Below are positions 45,703 through 54,640 of a stretch of DNA of 64,000 nucleotides, piece by piece. The notes beneath the pieces are model-generated. The model was not told the origin of the DNA. It worked only from the letters and a program-made list of their open reading frames with translations, and made no database searches. The stretch covers positions 62,001 through 126,000 of the forward strand of contig NZ_JRVC01000005.1 of NCBI RefSeq assembly GCF_000807925.1, given 5' to 3'. The translations under genes and the position numbers were made by a program. The stretch is from Novosphingobium subterraneum. Its GTDB lineage: Bacteria; Pseudomonadota; Alphaproteobacteria; Sphingomonadales; Sphingomonadaceae. Within the stretch, counting starts at the first letter, position 1. Each line of letters begins with the position of its first letter.

Positions 45703-46077
45703 ATGTCAGACAGCCTGATCCTCGAAGTCGCCAATCTCGAAACCGATGTCCTGACCGGGATCTATTCGGAAGAGACCGGCCGTCCGCAGCCCCTGCGCAT
45801 CACGATGCGAGTCGGGCTCAGGCATCAGGATCGCTACACCGCCGATTGCCCGCTTGCCGCCAGCAAGAACTACATGGACCTCAAGTTTGCGGCCACCGAC
45901 GGCTTGCCCAAGGGGGTGCATTTCAAGCTGATCGAGGCCGTGGCAGACCACATCATCGAAACGCTGATGTTGCAGGATGATCGGGTCCAGTGGGTGGAAG
46001 TGAAGATCGTGAAGCTGGCGATCAGCGAGAACGGCGAGGAAATCGGGATCACCCTGAAGCGCGAGCGCAAGGCTTGA
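45703..46077 (+). CDS. folB: Dihydroneopterin aldolase-like protein
   Basis: A 124-residue FolB-type tunnel-fold protein. LEVANLETDVLTGIYSEETGRPQPL replaces the usual GVxxxER-Q motif but keeps the acidic residue and the Gln. ASKNYMDLKF and VEVKIVKLAI carry the Tyr and Lys positions. Partnered with a FolM-like SDR by a TTGA overlap. Confidence 0.8.
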   Translation: MSDSLILEVANLETDVLTGIYSEETGRPQPLRITMRVGLRHQDRYTADCPLAASKNYMDLKFAATDGLPKGVHFKLIEAVADHIIETLMLQDDRVQWVEVKIVKLAISENGEEIGITLKRERKA

Positions 46078-46835
46078 GCCAGCGCCCACTCGCGCTGGTC
46101 ACCGGCGGTTGGCGCCGGATCGGCGGCGCGATTGCCCGCAAGCTTGCGGGTGAGGGCTGGGACCTGGCCCTCCACGCCCACCGCGCCTCGACATTCGACA
46201 ATGAATTCAAGGCCCAGCTCGAATGGCTCGGTGCAGCGGTCCATCCCGTATCGGGCGACCTCGAAGATCCCGCCTATCCACCCAACCTGCTCTGCGAAGT
46301 GACCGCGCTTGCCGGTCGCTCGCCCGACCTGCTGGTGAACTGCGCCTCGCTGTTCCATGATGATCGCGCCGAGACGATCACCTCCGAAGCGCTCGAACAG
46401 CACTTCCGTGTGAACCTGTTCGCCCCGCTGCTGCTGACCCGCGCCTTCGCCGAGGCCTTGGGCGAGCGGGGCGGTTCCGTGGTCAACATCCTCGACCAGC
46501 GCGTGCTCAATCCCGTGCCGGACCAGATCAGCTACACGCTTTCGAAGCAGGCGCTTCATGCCTCGGTGCGAACGATGGCCCGCGCCATGGCGCCCAAGGT
46601 GCGCGTCAACGGGGTCGCGCCGGGCCTGATCCTGCCGACTGCTGATTACGACGCCGAACAATGGCGGCGGCTCGAGGACATCATGCCGCTCAAGCGCCTC
46701 CCTGGCGCCGACGAAATCGCCGACGCCGTGCACTACCTTGCGAGCGCCAAATCGGTCACCGGGCAGACTTTGTTCGTCGATGCCGGCGCGGCTCTTGAAT
46801 CTTACGCGCGCGACTTCGTATATCTCGAGAAGTGA
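46074..46835 (+). CDS. SDR, FolM/PTR1-like pterin reductase
   Basis: A 253-residue SDR. The cofactor motif is [12 protein letters not shown], with Arg at a position that favours NADPH. The active site is SYTLSKQAL and the end [10 protein letters not shown]. This resembles the FolM/pteridine reductase group. It starts at TTG 46074, overlapping the folB stop, and ends overlapping moaA (GTGA). The folB neighbour supports a role in pterin or folate reduction (inference). Confidence 0.8.
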   Translation: MSQRPLALVTGGWRRIGGAIARKLAGEGWDLALHAHRASTFDNEFKAQLEWLGAAVHPVSGDLEDPAYPPNLLCEVTALAGRSPDLLVNCASLFHDDRAETITSEALEQHFRVNLFAPLLLTRAFAEALGERGGSVVNILDQRVLNPVPDQISYTLSKQALHASVRTMARAMAPKVRVNGVAPGLILPTADYDAEQWRRLEDIMPLKRLPGADEIADAVHYLASAKSVTGQTLFVDAGAALESYARDFVYLEK

Positions 46836-47836
46836 GCAGCCAAGCGCCTCTAATTGATCGGTTCGCCCGCCGGATCACCTACCTCCGCCTTTCGGTGACC
46901 GACCGCTGCGACTTGCGCTGCGCCTACTGCATGCCCGAGCGCATGGAGTTCCTGCCCAAGGCTGAAGTCCTTACTCTCGAAGAGCTGCACCGCCTCTCGC
47001 TCCACTTCATTGCCCGCGGCGTTCGCAAGATTCGTCTGACCGGGGGCGAGCCGCTGGTCCGCCGCGACATGATGGATCTGGTCCGCGCGCTGGGCCGCAA
47101 ACTGGGCGATGGGCTAGACGAACTGACGCTGACGACCAACGGTACGCGGCTGACCGAATTCGCCGATGACCTCGCGGCCGCGGGCGTCAAGCGGATCAAC
47201 GTCTCGCTCGACACGCTGGACCGTGGGGCATTTGCCAAGCTCTCCCGGCGCGACATGCTGCCGCAGGTGCTTGAAGGCATCGCCGCTGCCAAAGCCGCGG
47301 GCCTCAGGGTCAAGATCAACGCCGTCGCGCTCAAGGACATCAATGAGGCCGAAATTCCCGGGCTGATCGAATGGGCGCATGGTGCAGGGCACGACATGAC
47401 TCTTATCGAGGTCATGCCGCTCGGCGAGATCGAAGGCGACCGCTTCGATCACTACCTCCCGCTCGATGCCGTCCGCCGCGATCTCGAGACGCGCTGGACC
47501 CTGACCGACAGCGATGCACGCTCCGGCGGCCCGGCGCGCTACGTCGACATTGCCGAAACCGGCGGTCGCCTCGGCTTCATAACTCCGCTTACCGGCAATT
47601 TCTGCGCCGGTTGCAACCGCGTGCGCGTCACGGCCACCGGCCAACTCTACATGTGCCTCGGTGGCGAAGGGCGCGTCGACCTGCGTGCCGCGCTGCGCTC
47701 CGATAATCCGGACAGTGCCCTGTCCGAATGTTTCGCTCGCGCCATGGGCGAAAAGCAGGAACGTCATTCCTTCGTGATCGACAGGCCTGGCAGCGCGCCG
47801 GCCGTGTCGCGCCACATGTCCACGACGGGCGGCTGA
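46832..47836 (+). CDS. moaA: GTP 3',8-cyclase (MoaA)
   Basis: A 334-residue radical-SAM enzyme, first step of molybdenum cofactor synthesis. The SAM cluster is [10 protein letters not shown], and the second cluster Cys lie in [33 protein letters not shown] is the usual loop. The C-terminus stops just after the GG-type tail seen in MoaA. Starts at GTG overlapping the SDR stop. moaD and moaE follow. Confidence 0.96.
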   Translation: MSSQAPLIDRFARRITYLRLSVTDRCDLRCAYCMPERMEFLPKAEVLTLEELHRLSLHFIARGVRKIRLTGGEPLVRRDMMDLVRALGRKLGDGLDELTLTTNGTRLTEFADDLAAAGVKRINVSLDTLDRGAFAKLSRRDMLPQVLEGIAAAKAAGLRVKINAVALKDINEAEIPGLIEWAHGAGHDMTLIEVMPLGEIEGDRFDHYLPLDAVRRDLETRWTLTDSDARSGGPARYVDIAETGGRLGFITPLTGNFCAGCNRVRVTATGQLYMCLGGEGRVDLRAALRSDNPDSALSECFARAMGEKQERHSFVIDRPGSAPAVSRHMSTTGG

Positions 47837-47839
47837 ACC

Positions 47840-48076
47840 ATGGCAAAGCTGGTGTTCTTGGGGAGGCTGGAAGACGTGGCCGGCCTGCCCGAAATGGCAG
47901 TCCAGCCCGGACCGGTCGAACAGGTCCTTGCGACGCTCGATCCTGGACTCGCCGTCCAGTTGCTGGGCGAGAAGGTCCGTATGGCGCTCAATGGCCGCCT
48001 CCTCACTGACGTCGGCGGCATTGTCCTTGGCCAAGGTGACGAACTCGCCTTCCTTCCCCCGGTCAGCGGTGGCTGA
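47840..48076 (+). CDS. moaD: Molybdopterin synthase small subunit
   Basis: A 78-residue ubiquitin-fold sulfur carrier that ends in the required GG (PPVSGG). It is thiocarboxylated there and passes sulfur to precursor Z with MoaE. It overlaps the start of moaE by 8 nt. Confidence 0.93.
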   Translation: MAKLVFLGRLEDVAGLPEMAVQPGPVEQVLATLDPGLAVQLLGEKVRMALNGRLLTDVGGIVLGQGDELAFLPPVSGG

Positions 48077-48515
48077 CGTCCGTCTCTCGCTCGAGGCGTT
48101 CGATCCTGCCTCCGAGATCGCGTCGTTCAATGCGCGTCACCCCGACGCGGGCGGCATCGTCACCTTTCTCGGCCAGGTTCGCGATTCGGGCGGCGTCGAA
48201 GCGCTCGAACTGCAGCACTATGAACCGATGACCCTCCCCGGAATGCAAGAGCTGGCCCGGGTCACCGAGAAGCGGTGGCCCGTCGAAGGCCTGCTCATCC
48301 TCCATCGCAGCGGCGTGATGTATCCCGGTGACGCGATCGTCCTCGTCTGTGCCGCCGCCCGCCATCGTCGTGACGCTTTCGCCGCCGCCGATTTCGCCAT
48401 GGACCACCTCAAGAGCGAATCGTGGTTCTGGAAGCGTGAGAAGACCGCAGCGGGTTGGCGCTGGATCGAACCCAGGCCAGAGGATCACGAAGACATTTCC
48501 CGCTGGCGCATTTGA
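48069..48515 (+). CDS. moaE: Molybdopterin synthase catalytic subunit
   Basis: A 148-residue subunit; FLGQVRD, LELQHYEPMT, VLVCAAARHRRDAF and FWKREKT are conserved MoaE segments. The start is GTG 48069 overlapping moaD. No moaC or moeA is in this operon. Confidence 0.94.
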   Translation: MADVRLSLEAFDPASEIASFNARHPDAGGIVTFLGQVRDSGGVEALELQHYEPMTLPGMQELARVTEKRWPVEGLLILHRSGVMYPGDAIVLVCAAARHRRDAFAAADFAMDHLKSESWFWKREKTAAGWRWIEPRPEDHEDISRWRI

Positions 48516-48578
48516 TTCGCGTCAAGGAATAGCCTCCGCGACAGGCGCATGAAGGCTCCAGCAAAAGGAGCCCAGTCC

Positions 48579-49001
48579 ATGAGCATGCACATCGCCGCCG
48601 ACCGGATCGAGCATGTCGCCGAAATCGTCGAGCAGCCGCACCACACCACTGTCGATCGCAACTTTGGCCTGCCCGGCGGGCTCTATGCCGTGTCGGCTGG
48701 CGGCTATCTCGCCTTCATTGCCATGATGGCCTCGATCTTCGGCAATGGCGAACTTGCCATCCCGATGACGATATTCGTGCTCTTCGTCGCCTGCGCTTTC
48801 GGTATCCCGGCGGTCTGGACCAAGCTCGGCGCGGACCGGCACCCCGATGCGCTCGGCTGGTACGATTTCCGCCGCAAGGGCATCCAGACCCTTTCGGGCA
48901 AGCTTGATGCCGGCTCGGCCATGGCGCAGGTGCTGATCCTGCCAGTGCTGATCGCGGTGTGGGGCCTTGCCATCGCCGTCATTGTCGCGACGGTCCGCTG
49001 A
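48579..49001 (+). CDS. Small membrane protein, function unknown
   Basis: A 140-residue protein preceded by AAAAGGAG. After an acidic/His-rich N-terminus (EIVEQPHHTTVDRNFG) come about three hydrophobic segments: YAVSAGGYLAFIAMMAS, MTIFVLFVACAFGIPAVW and VLILPVLIAVWGLAIAVIVA. No family recognised. A terminator follows. Confidence 0.75.
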   Translation: MSMHIAADRIEHVAEIVEQPHHTTVDRNFGLPGGLYAVSAGGYLAFIAMMASIFGNGELAIPMTIFVLFVACAFGIPAVWTKLGADRHPDALGWYDFRRKGIQTLSGKLDAGSAMAQVLILPVLIAVWGLAIAVIVATVR

Positions 49002-49019
49002 CCTATCGATTACCCCCCG

Positions 49020-49051
49020 AAGGGCGCTGCGCTTGGGCGCGGCGCCCTTTT
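49020..49051 (+). terminator. Rho-independent terminator
   Basis: AAGGGCGC (49020-49027) and GCGCCCTT (49042-49049) pair perfectly; inner GCGC pairs extend the stem, and TTTT ends at 49051. Confidence 0.75.
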
Positions 49052-49052
49052 C

Positions 49053-49637
49053 CTATCCGGCAAGTTGCGAAAGCAGCGAATCGATTACCGAAGTCTCACT
49101 TGCGACCAGCGCCTCGACCTGCCCGCGCGCCTCGCGCACGGCCTTGAGATCTGCATCGGACCCGTCGACCGCACGATTGCTTGCCTCTGCCTCCAGCCGG
49201 TCAAGATCGGCAAGCGGCAGTCCGGCCCGCGCCCGCGCCGATTCCAGTTGCGCCACCGCCAGCGATGCCACTGACCAGTTCTCCGTGCCCTTCGGTGCGC
49301 CGCGTGCGGCGCTGACGGCGCGGGTGGCCGAGGCTCGAGCGCCCTCGAATGCAGAATGTGCGTCGCGCGCTCGCTCGGTCAGGTCAGCCAACCGCTTGGC
49401 CATGCCTTCGGACATGAGGGCCGGAGCGGGCGGAGCAGGAGGCGCCGCCTGCGCTGTGCGATAGGCGTCTTCTGCGGGCCTCCGGGCGAGGGAGGGGAAC
49501 CTGTCGCGGTCGGCGCAGCCGCCCAGCAGGGTAGCAGCGGCGAGAGCGGCCACGATGGCAGCACGATGGGCGGCAACACGCGGAGCGGCTGTGCGCAGGG
49601 CGATCAAAGTCTTGTGGCGAGCCATGAACGTCGCCAT
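49053..49637 (-). CDS. Lipoprotein with helical domain, function unknown
   Basis: A 194-residue protein with a lipobox LLGGC after the signal AAIVAALAAATLLGG. The rest is Ala-rich and helical (MAKRLADLTERARDAHSAFEGARASATRAVS...). ATG 49637 is chosen; ATG 49625 is also possible. No family recognised. Confidence 0.65.
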   Translation of the reverse strand: MATFMARHKTLIALRTAAPRVAAHRAAIVAALAAATLLGGCADRDRFPSLARRPAEDAYRTAQAAPPAPPAPALMSEGMAKRLADLTERARDAHSAFEGARASATRAVSAARGAPKGTENWSVASLAVAQLESARARAGLPLADLDRLEAEASNRAVDGSDADLKAVREARGQVEALVASETSVIDSLLSQLAG

Positions 49638-49734
49638 AGCATGCGCACGCGCGCTCGCCAGCCTTGCTTGGTGGCCGGGCGTCACGAAGCCGGATTTCGG
49701 GCGCGAAGCTGCCAAGTTCCCTTGATTGCGGGCA

Positions 49735-49763
49735 TTGACAGCGGGGCCGTGTTTGACTATCCG
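49735..49763 (+). promoter_or_regulatory. Promoter of rplU-rpmA
   Basis: TTGACA (49735-49740), a 17-bp spacer and TATCCG (49758-49763). This leaves a ~125-nt leader before rplU, in keeping with autoregulated ribosomal operons. Confidence 0.6.
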
Positions 49764-49894
49764 CGCCACTCTTTCCGGGACCCTGCAGCAGCGGGGTATC
49801 GGTATGTTGCCCTCAGTCAGCGATTCGCAGGCGTTGGGCGCCTCATTTGGAATCGCCCAGGGCAACCGGGCTTTTGGAACGGATACACAGAACG

Positions 49895-50191
49895 ATGTTC
49901 GCAATCGTGCGCACGGGCGGCAAGCAGTATCGGGTCGCCGCCGGAGACAAGATCGCGGTCGAGAAGCTGGCAGGCGAAGCCGGCGACAAGATCACGCTGG
50001 GTGAAGTCCTCCTCGCTGGTGAAGGCGATTCGCTGGCTGACGCCGCGAAGGTCACTGTTTCGGCAGAGATCATCGCCCAGGCGAAGTCGGAGAAGGTGAT
50101 CGTGTTCAAGAAGCGCCGTCGCCACAACTATCGTCGCCGCAACGGTCACCGTCAGCAGATGACCCTGCTGCGCATCGTCTCGGTCGCCTGA
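49895..50191 (+). CDS. rplU: 50S ribosomal protein L21
   Basis: A 98-residue ribosomal protein. [19 protein letters not shown] and [20 protein letters not shown] are diagnostic. rpmA follows, the universal L21-L27 pair. Confidence 0.97.
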   Translation: MFAIVRTGGKQYRVAAGDKIAVEKLAGEAGDKITLGEVLLAGEGDSLADAAKVTVSAEIIAQAKSEKVIVFKKRRRHNYRRRNGHRQQMTLLRIVSVA

Positions 50192-50219
50192 GCGCAAACG
50201 GAATTCGGAGTAATCTGAG

Positions 50220-50489
50220 ATGGCACACAAGAAAGCAGGCGGCTCTTCGCGCAACGGTCGCGACTCAGCCGGTCGTCGCCTCGGCGTGAAGAAGTTCGGC
50301 GGCCAGGAAGTGGTCGGCGGCAACATCATCATCCGCCAGCGCGGTACCAAGGTGTACCCGGGCGCCAACGTCGGCATGGGCAAGGATCACACCCTGTTCG
50401 CGCTTGGCGAAGGCCGCGTACGCTTCCACGCTGGCAAGCTTGGCCGGAAGTACGTGTCGGTCGACATGATGGCCGAAGCGGCTGAATAA
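50220..50489 (+). CDS. rpmA: 50S ribosomal protein L27
   Basis: An 89-residue protein whose N-terminus [16 protein letters not shown] reaches the peptidyl-transferase centre. [11 protein letters not shown] and [11 protein letters not shown] are conserved. A small hairpin at 50507-50530 and a strong terminator at 50555-50588 follow. Confidence 0.97.
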   Translation: MAHKKAGGSSRNGRDSAGRRLGVKKFGGQEVVGGNIIIRQRGTKVYPGANVGMGKDHTLFALGEGRVRFHAGKLGRKYVSVDMMAEAAE

Positions 50490-50554
50490 CCGGATGGTCA
50501 TTCAAAGGGCCATCCCGATGGGGTGGCCCCGCCAGCACTTCGTAGCTGGCCGAT

Positions 50555-50588
50555 AGAGGGAGAGGGCCCCGCCCATCTCCCTCTTTTC
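50555..50588 (+). terminator. Rho-independent terminator after rpmA
   Basis: AGAGGGAGA and TCTCCCTCT form a 9-bp stem with a 12-nt loop, ending in TTTTC. A second hairpin without T-run (50507-50530) precedes it. Confidence 0.85.
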
Positions 50589-50721
50589 ATGTCTCCCTCG
50601 GACGCAAACCGCTCCCCTCGCAATCGGATGCAAAGACTGTCCGATCCGGCGAAGGGCGCAATACCTCTGTCACGTCAGCGTTTTAGGCGCGCTTGCAGAG
50701 GGGCCGATGAAGGAGAATCTG

Positions 50722-51291
50722 ATGTTCATTCGCAGCGAACGGCTGTTCCTGCGGCCTGCCTGGCCGGAGGACTGGGCCGAACTCCATGCCCTGATCGACG
50801 ATGAGGCCGTCGTGCGCAATCTCTCGCGCGCGCCATGGCCCTATGGCCCCGACGACGCCAAGCGTTTCGTCGCGGCTCCCCAGGGGGACAATCACCCGCA
50901 CTTCCTTGCAACGCTTCCAGGTGCCCATGGATCGCGGCTGATCGGCTGCGTCGGCCTCATCGAGGATGCGGGCGAGACCGAACTTGGCTACTGGGTCGCA
51001 CAGGCGCACTGGGGCCGCGGCTTTGCTACCGAAGCCGTGCGCAGCCTCCTCTCGTTGGCGCGCACGCTCGGCCATCGCCGCGTCAATGCGCGCCATTTCG
51101 CCGACAATCCGGCCTCGGCAAGGGTTCTGGAGAAGGCAGGCTTCCGGCCGACCGGCGAAATCCGCCTCGGCCATAGTCCGGCGCGGGCCAGGCCTGCGCC
51201 CACTATCCACCACGTCATTGATCTGGTTGCCCCGGTCGATTGTGACGGCCCGGAAGATGGCGGATTCGAGCCGATGCGACGCGCCGCCTGA
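50722..51291 (+). CDS. GNAT acetyltransferase, RimJ/RimL type
   Basis: A 189-residue GNAT protein. RLFLRPAWPEDWAELHALIDD opens the fold, and LGYWVAQAHWGRGFATEAVRSLLSLA is the acetyl-CoA motif A. I chose ATG 50722 rather than ATG 50707 because AAGGAG lies between them at ideal spacing for 50722. Target unknown. Confidence 0.85.
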   Translation: MFIRSERLFLRPAWPEDWAELHALIDDEAVVRNLSRAPWPYGPDDAKRFVAAPQGDNHPHFLATLPGAHGSRLIGCVGLIEDAGETELGYWVAQAHWGRGFATEAVRSLLSLARTLGHRRVNARHFADNPASARVLEKAGFRPTGEIRLGHSPARARPAPTIHHVIDLVAPVDCDGPEDGGFEPMRRAA

Positions 51292-51294
51292 TGT

Positions 51295-51322
51295 AAAAAA
51301 GGGCTCCCCACGGGGAGCCCTT
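51295..51322 (-). terminator. Terminator for the minus-strand Metal_hydrol gene
   Basis: GGGCTCCCC (51301-51309) and GGGGAGCCC (51312-51320) form a stem flanked by AAAAAA, which is a U-run on the minus strand. Confidence 0.8.
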
Positions 51323-51328
51323 CGATCT

Positions 51329-52222
51329 TCAGCGCGGAATCACCGCATCGGGAAACTCGCTGTCCGCCTTGCCGATCAGCGCGCGGTCGTCGTGCTGCCA
51401 CGGGTGGAACCCCGGCAGGAAGTAGCTGAGCCAGGCCGGGAAGATGCGGCGGATCACGCCGGGCTTCCAGAGCAGATAGGCGGCCAGCTTCCACTTCCAC
51501 TTGGCGCCCGTTAGCCCGTCCTGCGCCAGCAGGTCCATCGTGTCCTCGACGCGGTGGGCGATGAAGTTCTTCGTCACCACCACCATCATCAGGCTCTTGA
51601 CCTTCCAGCGTTTCCACCGGCTCCAGTTGCGCGTGGCATGGAGCCAGGTGTCATAGGCAACGCCCTTGTGCTCGATTTCCTCGATCGCGTGCCAGCGCCA
51701 CATGTCGGCGGCTTCCTGCTCTGCCCCGGCAAAGTGTGCAGGGTTGGCAAGGAATTCGTGCGCCATCATCGCGGTGTAGTGCTCCAGCGCCATGGTGGCC
51801 GCCAGGTTGAGAATGACCGGGCGGTCCTTGGTCAGCGCCAGCAGTTCCTCGACGCGCTTGTCGATCCGCGCCATGTCGTAACCGGCGTTTTCGGCCTGAC
51901 GGTTGAACGCGATGTGCTCGCGCGTGTGGTTGATCTCCTGCTTCACGAAAGCCCGGATCTCGGCCTCGAGCTTTGACGGCACGCCATCGCGGTGCGCCTT
52001 GACCGCTTCGATGAAGAACGCCTCGCCGCGAGGAAACGTGCCCGACAGTGCATTGTGCCACGCTGTTGCCACCGGATCGCCAGCCAGCCACCAGCGGCCC
52101 GCAGGCTCATTGCGGCCAAAGCGACGGTCGCGTATCGTGATCGTCAGGTCCGATGGGGTGGGCACGGCCTTGCCGGAGGCGGCGGTGCGCTCTAGGGCGA
52201 TCGTGGGGGTCATGGCAGTCAT
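51329..52222 (-). CDS. Metal_hydrol (PF10118-type) predicted metal-dependent hydrolase
   Basis: A 297-residue helical, His-rich protein. FVKQEINHTREHIAFNRQ, TMALEHYTAMMAHEFLANP and WHAIEEIEHKGVAYDTW supply Glu/His metal ligands in a di-iron-like pattern. Start ATG 52222 or 52213; the promoter at 52230-52257 suggests almost no leader. It diverges from a TetR gene, probably its regulator. Confidence 0.85.
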   Translation of the reverse strand: MTAMTPTIALERTAASGKAVPTPSDLTITIRDRRFGRNEPAGRWWLAGDPVATAWHNALSGTFPRGEAFFIEAVKAHRDGVPSKLEAEIRAFVKQEINHTREHIAFNRQAENAGYDMARIDKRVEELLALTKDRPVILNLAATMALEHYTAMMAHEFLANPAHFAGAEQEAADMWRWHAIEEIEHKGVAYDTWLHATRNWSRWKRWKVKSLMMVVVTKNFIAHRVEDTMDLLAQDGLTGAKWKWKLAAYLLWKPGVIRRIFPAWLSYFLPGFHPWQHDDRALIGKADSEFPDAVIPR

Positions 52223-52229
52223 GAGCCGT

Positions 52230-52257
52230 AATCTAGGCGTGCTTACACCAATGTCAA
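52230..52257 (-). promoter_or_regulatory. Promoter of Metal_hydrol gene overlapping the TetR start
   Basis: On the minus strand TTGACA (52257..52252), a 16-bp spacer and TAGATT (52235..52230). The start point would fall at or just before ATG 52222, giving a leaderless mRNA. The -35 overlaps the first codons of the TetR gene. Confidence 0.55.
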
Positions 52258-52838
52258 TAAGGAAGCGTCTTCCGCCTGAAGAAAGCCGCATGGCTGCGCT
52301 CGAAGCCGCGCGCGCGCTGCTGGTGGAAGCGGGCCCTCAGGCTGTCACGCTCAAGGCTGTTGCCGGGCGAATCGGTCGTACGCACGCCAACCTGCTGCAT
52401 CACTTCGGCTCCGCGTCCGGTCTCCAGAAGGCACTGGCCAAGCATCTTGCCGAGACGATCTGCGCCACTATCCGCGATGCGGTGATCGCCAGCCGCTCGG
52501 GCATCGGCAAACCCCGCGATGTCGTGGACCTGACATTTGATGCCTTTGACCGTGAAGGCGCGGGCGCGCTGGCCTCGTGGATGTTGCTTTCCGGCAACGA
52601 GGATGCGCTCGACCCCATCGTTGACACCATTCACGATCTCGTCGTCGATCTTGAGGAATACAGTTCCGACGCGCAGCGCAGCACCACCCTTGCGCTCACG
52701 CTCATGGCCTTGGGCGATGCCTTGATGGGCGGCCCGCTTGCCAAGGGTCTGGAACTGCCACGCACCGCAGCGCGCGATCGCGCCGAACAGATGCTGATCG
52801 AAGGAATTGCCGCCGGACAGGTTACTCAGGCGGATTGA
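52251..52838 (+). CDS. TetR-family regulator
   Basis: A 195-residue regulator. RMAALEAARALLVEAGPQAVTLKAVAGRIGRTHANLLHHFG is the helix-turn-helix. ATG 52251 is chosen; ATG 52221 is in frame and overlaps the Metal_hydrol start. Its 3' end overlaps ygfZ by 17 nt. Likely controls the divergent gene (inference). Confidence 0.8.
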   Translation: MSIRKRLPPEESRMAALEAARALLVEAGPQAVTLKAVAGRIGRTHANLLHHFGSASGLQKALAKHLAETICATIRDAVIASRSGIGKPRDVVDLTFDAFDREGAGALASWMLLSGNEDALDPIVDTIHDLVVDLEEYSSDAQRSTTLALTLMALGDALMGGPLAKGLELPRTAARDRAEQMLIEGIAAGQVTQAD

Positions 52839-53556
52839 GGTCCATCCAGTCCGGGGCAAGGTCGGCTGGAATGTCATCCACCCGGCGATGGTCAACCGCA
52901 AGGCCAAGGTCCGCATAGGCCACGCGCTGCCGCGCCGGGTCTGACTTGTCCAGCGGCACCACCACCAGCCGACGATTGACCTTCTGTCGCCAGTTCATCC
53001 GCGCCGTATTCTCCTGACCCACATAGCAGCCCTTGGTGAAGCTCACGCCATTGAGGTCCACGGCGTTGCACTCAAGCCAGAGCACTTCGCCGTTGCCCAA
53101 TTCAGCCTGGCCTTCGGCCACGCCCAACTTGAGTCGATGCGCGCGCCATGCATCGTCTCCCGCTTCGTCAGCATCGGACACCGGCGCAATCCACCGCTGC
53201 CCCAGCGCGCGCAGGCGGGGATCGTCCGCGCCTCCATCGCCGGGGTGATCCTCCCAGAACACGCCGAGCGAATCGGCCCGTTCAATCCCGATCTTGCGCC
53301 GCAGCCGGTAGAGCATGAGGCGCTTGGCCAGGGCATCGGCACTGGCCGCCTCGCAATCGATCAGCAGGCCATCCACGCCATCGGGCCAGACGATAAAGTC
53401 GAACAGCACCTTGCCCTGCGGGCTCAGCAGCGCCGCCCACACCGGCAGCACACCTTTGACGTCGTGGGTCACAAGCCCCTGCAGGAAACCGGCAACATCC
53501 TCGCCGGGCTCAAGCGGAGAAAGGCGGATCAGGGTGCGTTCGAAGAGGCGGGTCAT
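52822..53556 (-). CDS. ygfZ: Folate-binding YgfZ/CAF17-type protein
   Basis: A 244-residue GcvT-fold protein with the family motif KGCYVGQENTAR. YgfZ supports repair or maturation of some Fe-S enzymes in a folate-dependent way. I chose ATG 53556, giving the expected length; an open frame continues antisense through pyrC. It diverges from pyrC by 39 bp. Confidence 0.9.
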   Translation of the reverse strand: MTRLFERTLIRLSPLEPGEDVAGFLQGLVTHDVKGVLPVWAALLSPQGKVLFDFIVWPDGVDGLLIDCEAASADALAKRLMLYRLRRKIGIERADSLGVFWEDHPGDGGADDPRLRALGQRWIAPVSDADEAGDDAWRAHRLKLGVAEGQAELGNGEVLWLECNAVDLNGVSFTKGCYVGQENTARMNWRQKVNRRLVVVPLDKSDPARQRVAYADLGLAVDHRRVDDIPADLAPDWMDLNPPE

Positions 53557-53595
53557 GACTGGTAGATAGGAAGCGTCACCGCTAAGGGGAACCCC

Positions 53596-54636
53596 ATGAC
53601 GACAACGACGACTCTGACGATCCGCCGCCCCGATGACTGGCACACCCACTTGCGCGACAAGGACGTGCTCGTTGGTGTCGCACCTTATACCGCGCGCCAG
53701 TTTGCCAGGGCGATCGTCATGCCAAACCTTTCGCCGCCGATGACCGATGTTGCGGGCGTTGCCGCCTATCGCGACCGCATCCTTGCCGCGCTCCCGGCGG
53801 GCAGCGATTTCAACCCGCTGATGACGCTTTACCTGACCGATTCGACCGACACTGCCGAAGTCGAGCGCGGTTTTGCCGAAGGTGTGTTCATCGCGGCCAA
53901 GCTTTACCCCGCCCATGCCACCACCGGATCTGCCCACGGTGTCACCGACATCCGCAATATCTATCCGGTGCTGGAGGTCATGCAGCGCATCGGCATGCCG
54001 CTGCTGATCCATGGCGAAGTCACCGACAGCCACGTCGACATCTTCGATCGCGAAGCCGTTTTCATCGACCGCACACTGACGCGCCTTGTTGCCGACATGC
54101 CCGAGCTCAGGATTGTTTTCGAACATATCACCACCGAGGAAGCCGCGCAGTTCGTGCAAGGGGCGGGGCCGAACGTCGCGGCCACGATCACGCCGCAGCA
54201 CCTCCACATCAACCGCAACGCCATGCTGGTCGGCGGCATCCGGCCACATGCCTTTTGCCTGCCGGTGGCCAAGCGCGAGAAGCACCGCCTTGCCCTGCGC
54301 AAGCTTGCCACCTCCAATTGCGAGCGCGTGTTTCTCGGTACTGACACCGCGCCGCACGCCAAGCACCTCAAGGAAACTGCCTGCGGCTGCGCCGGCATCT
54401 TCAACGCGCCCTTCGCGCTCGAAAGCTACGTCACCGTGTTCGACGAGGAAGGCGCGCTGGACCGCTTCGAGGCGTTCGCCTCGCTCAACGGCCCGGCGTT
54501 CTATCGCATGCCGGTGAACGAAAGCACGATCACGCTCGAGAAGGCTCCGGTGGAAGTCCCTGAAGTGCTCGATTGCAACGGCACGCTGATCGTGCCGTTC
54601 CATGCTGGCGAAACTCTCGCATGGCGGCTGGCTTAA
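53596..54636 (+). CDS. pyrC: Dihydroorotase (type II)
   Basis: A 346-residue di-zinc amidohydrolase of pyrimidine synthesis. DDWHTHLRD gives the first His pair, AKLYP the carboxylated Lys, LLIHGEV and FEHITTEEA further His, and LGTDTAPH the catalytic Asp. AAGGGGAA precedes the start. Confidence 0.96.
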   Translation: MTTTTTLTIRRPDDWHTHLRDKDVLVGVAPYTARQFARAIVMPNLSPPMTDVAGVAAYRDRILAALPAGSDFNPLMTLYLTDSTDTAEVERGFAEGVFIAAKLYPAHATTGSAHGVTDIRNIYPVLEVMQRIGMPLLIHGEVTDSHVDIFDREAVFIDRTLTRLVADMPELRIVFEHITTEEAAQFVQGAGPNVAATITPQHLHINRNAMLVGGIRPHAFCLPVAKREKHRLALRKLATSNCERVFLGTDTAPHAKHLKETACGCAGIFNAPFALESYVTVFDEEGALDRFEAFASLNGPAFYRMPVNESTITLEKAPVEVPEVLDCNGTLIVPFHAGETLAWRLA

Positions 54637-54640
54637 ACCT

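Noticed and set aside
50507..50530. GC-rich hairpin after rpmA as a separate terminator
   Set aside because: It has no T-run; the real terminator is the next hairpin at 50555-50588.
53557..54603. Upstream extension of ygfZ antisense to pyrC
   Set aside because: ygfZ has the expected length from 53556; the extension mirrors pyrC.
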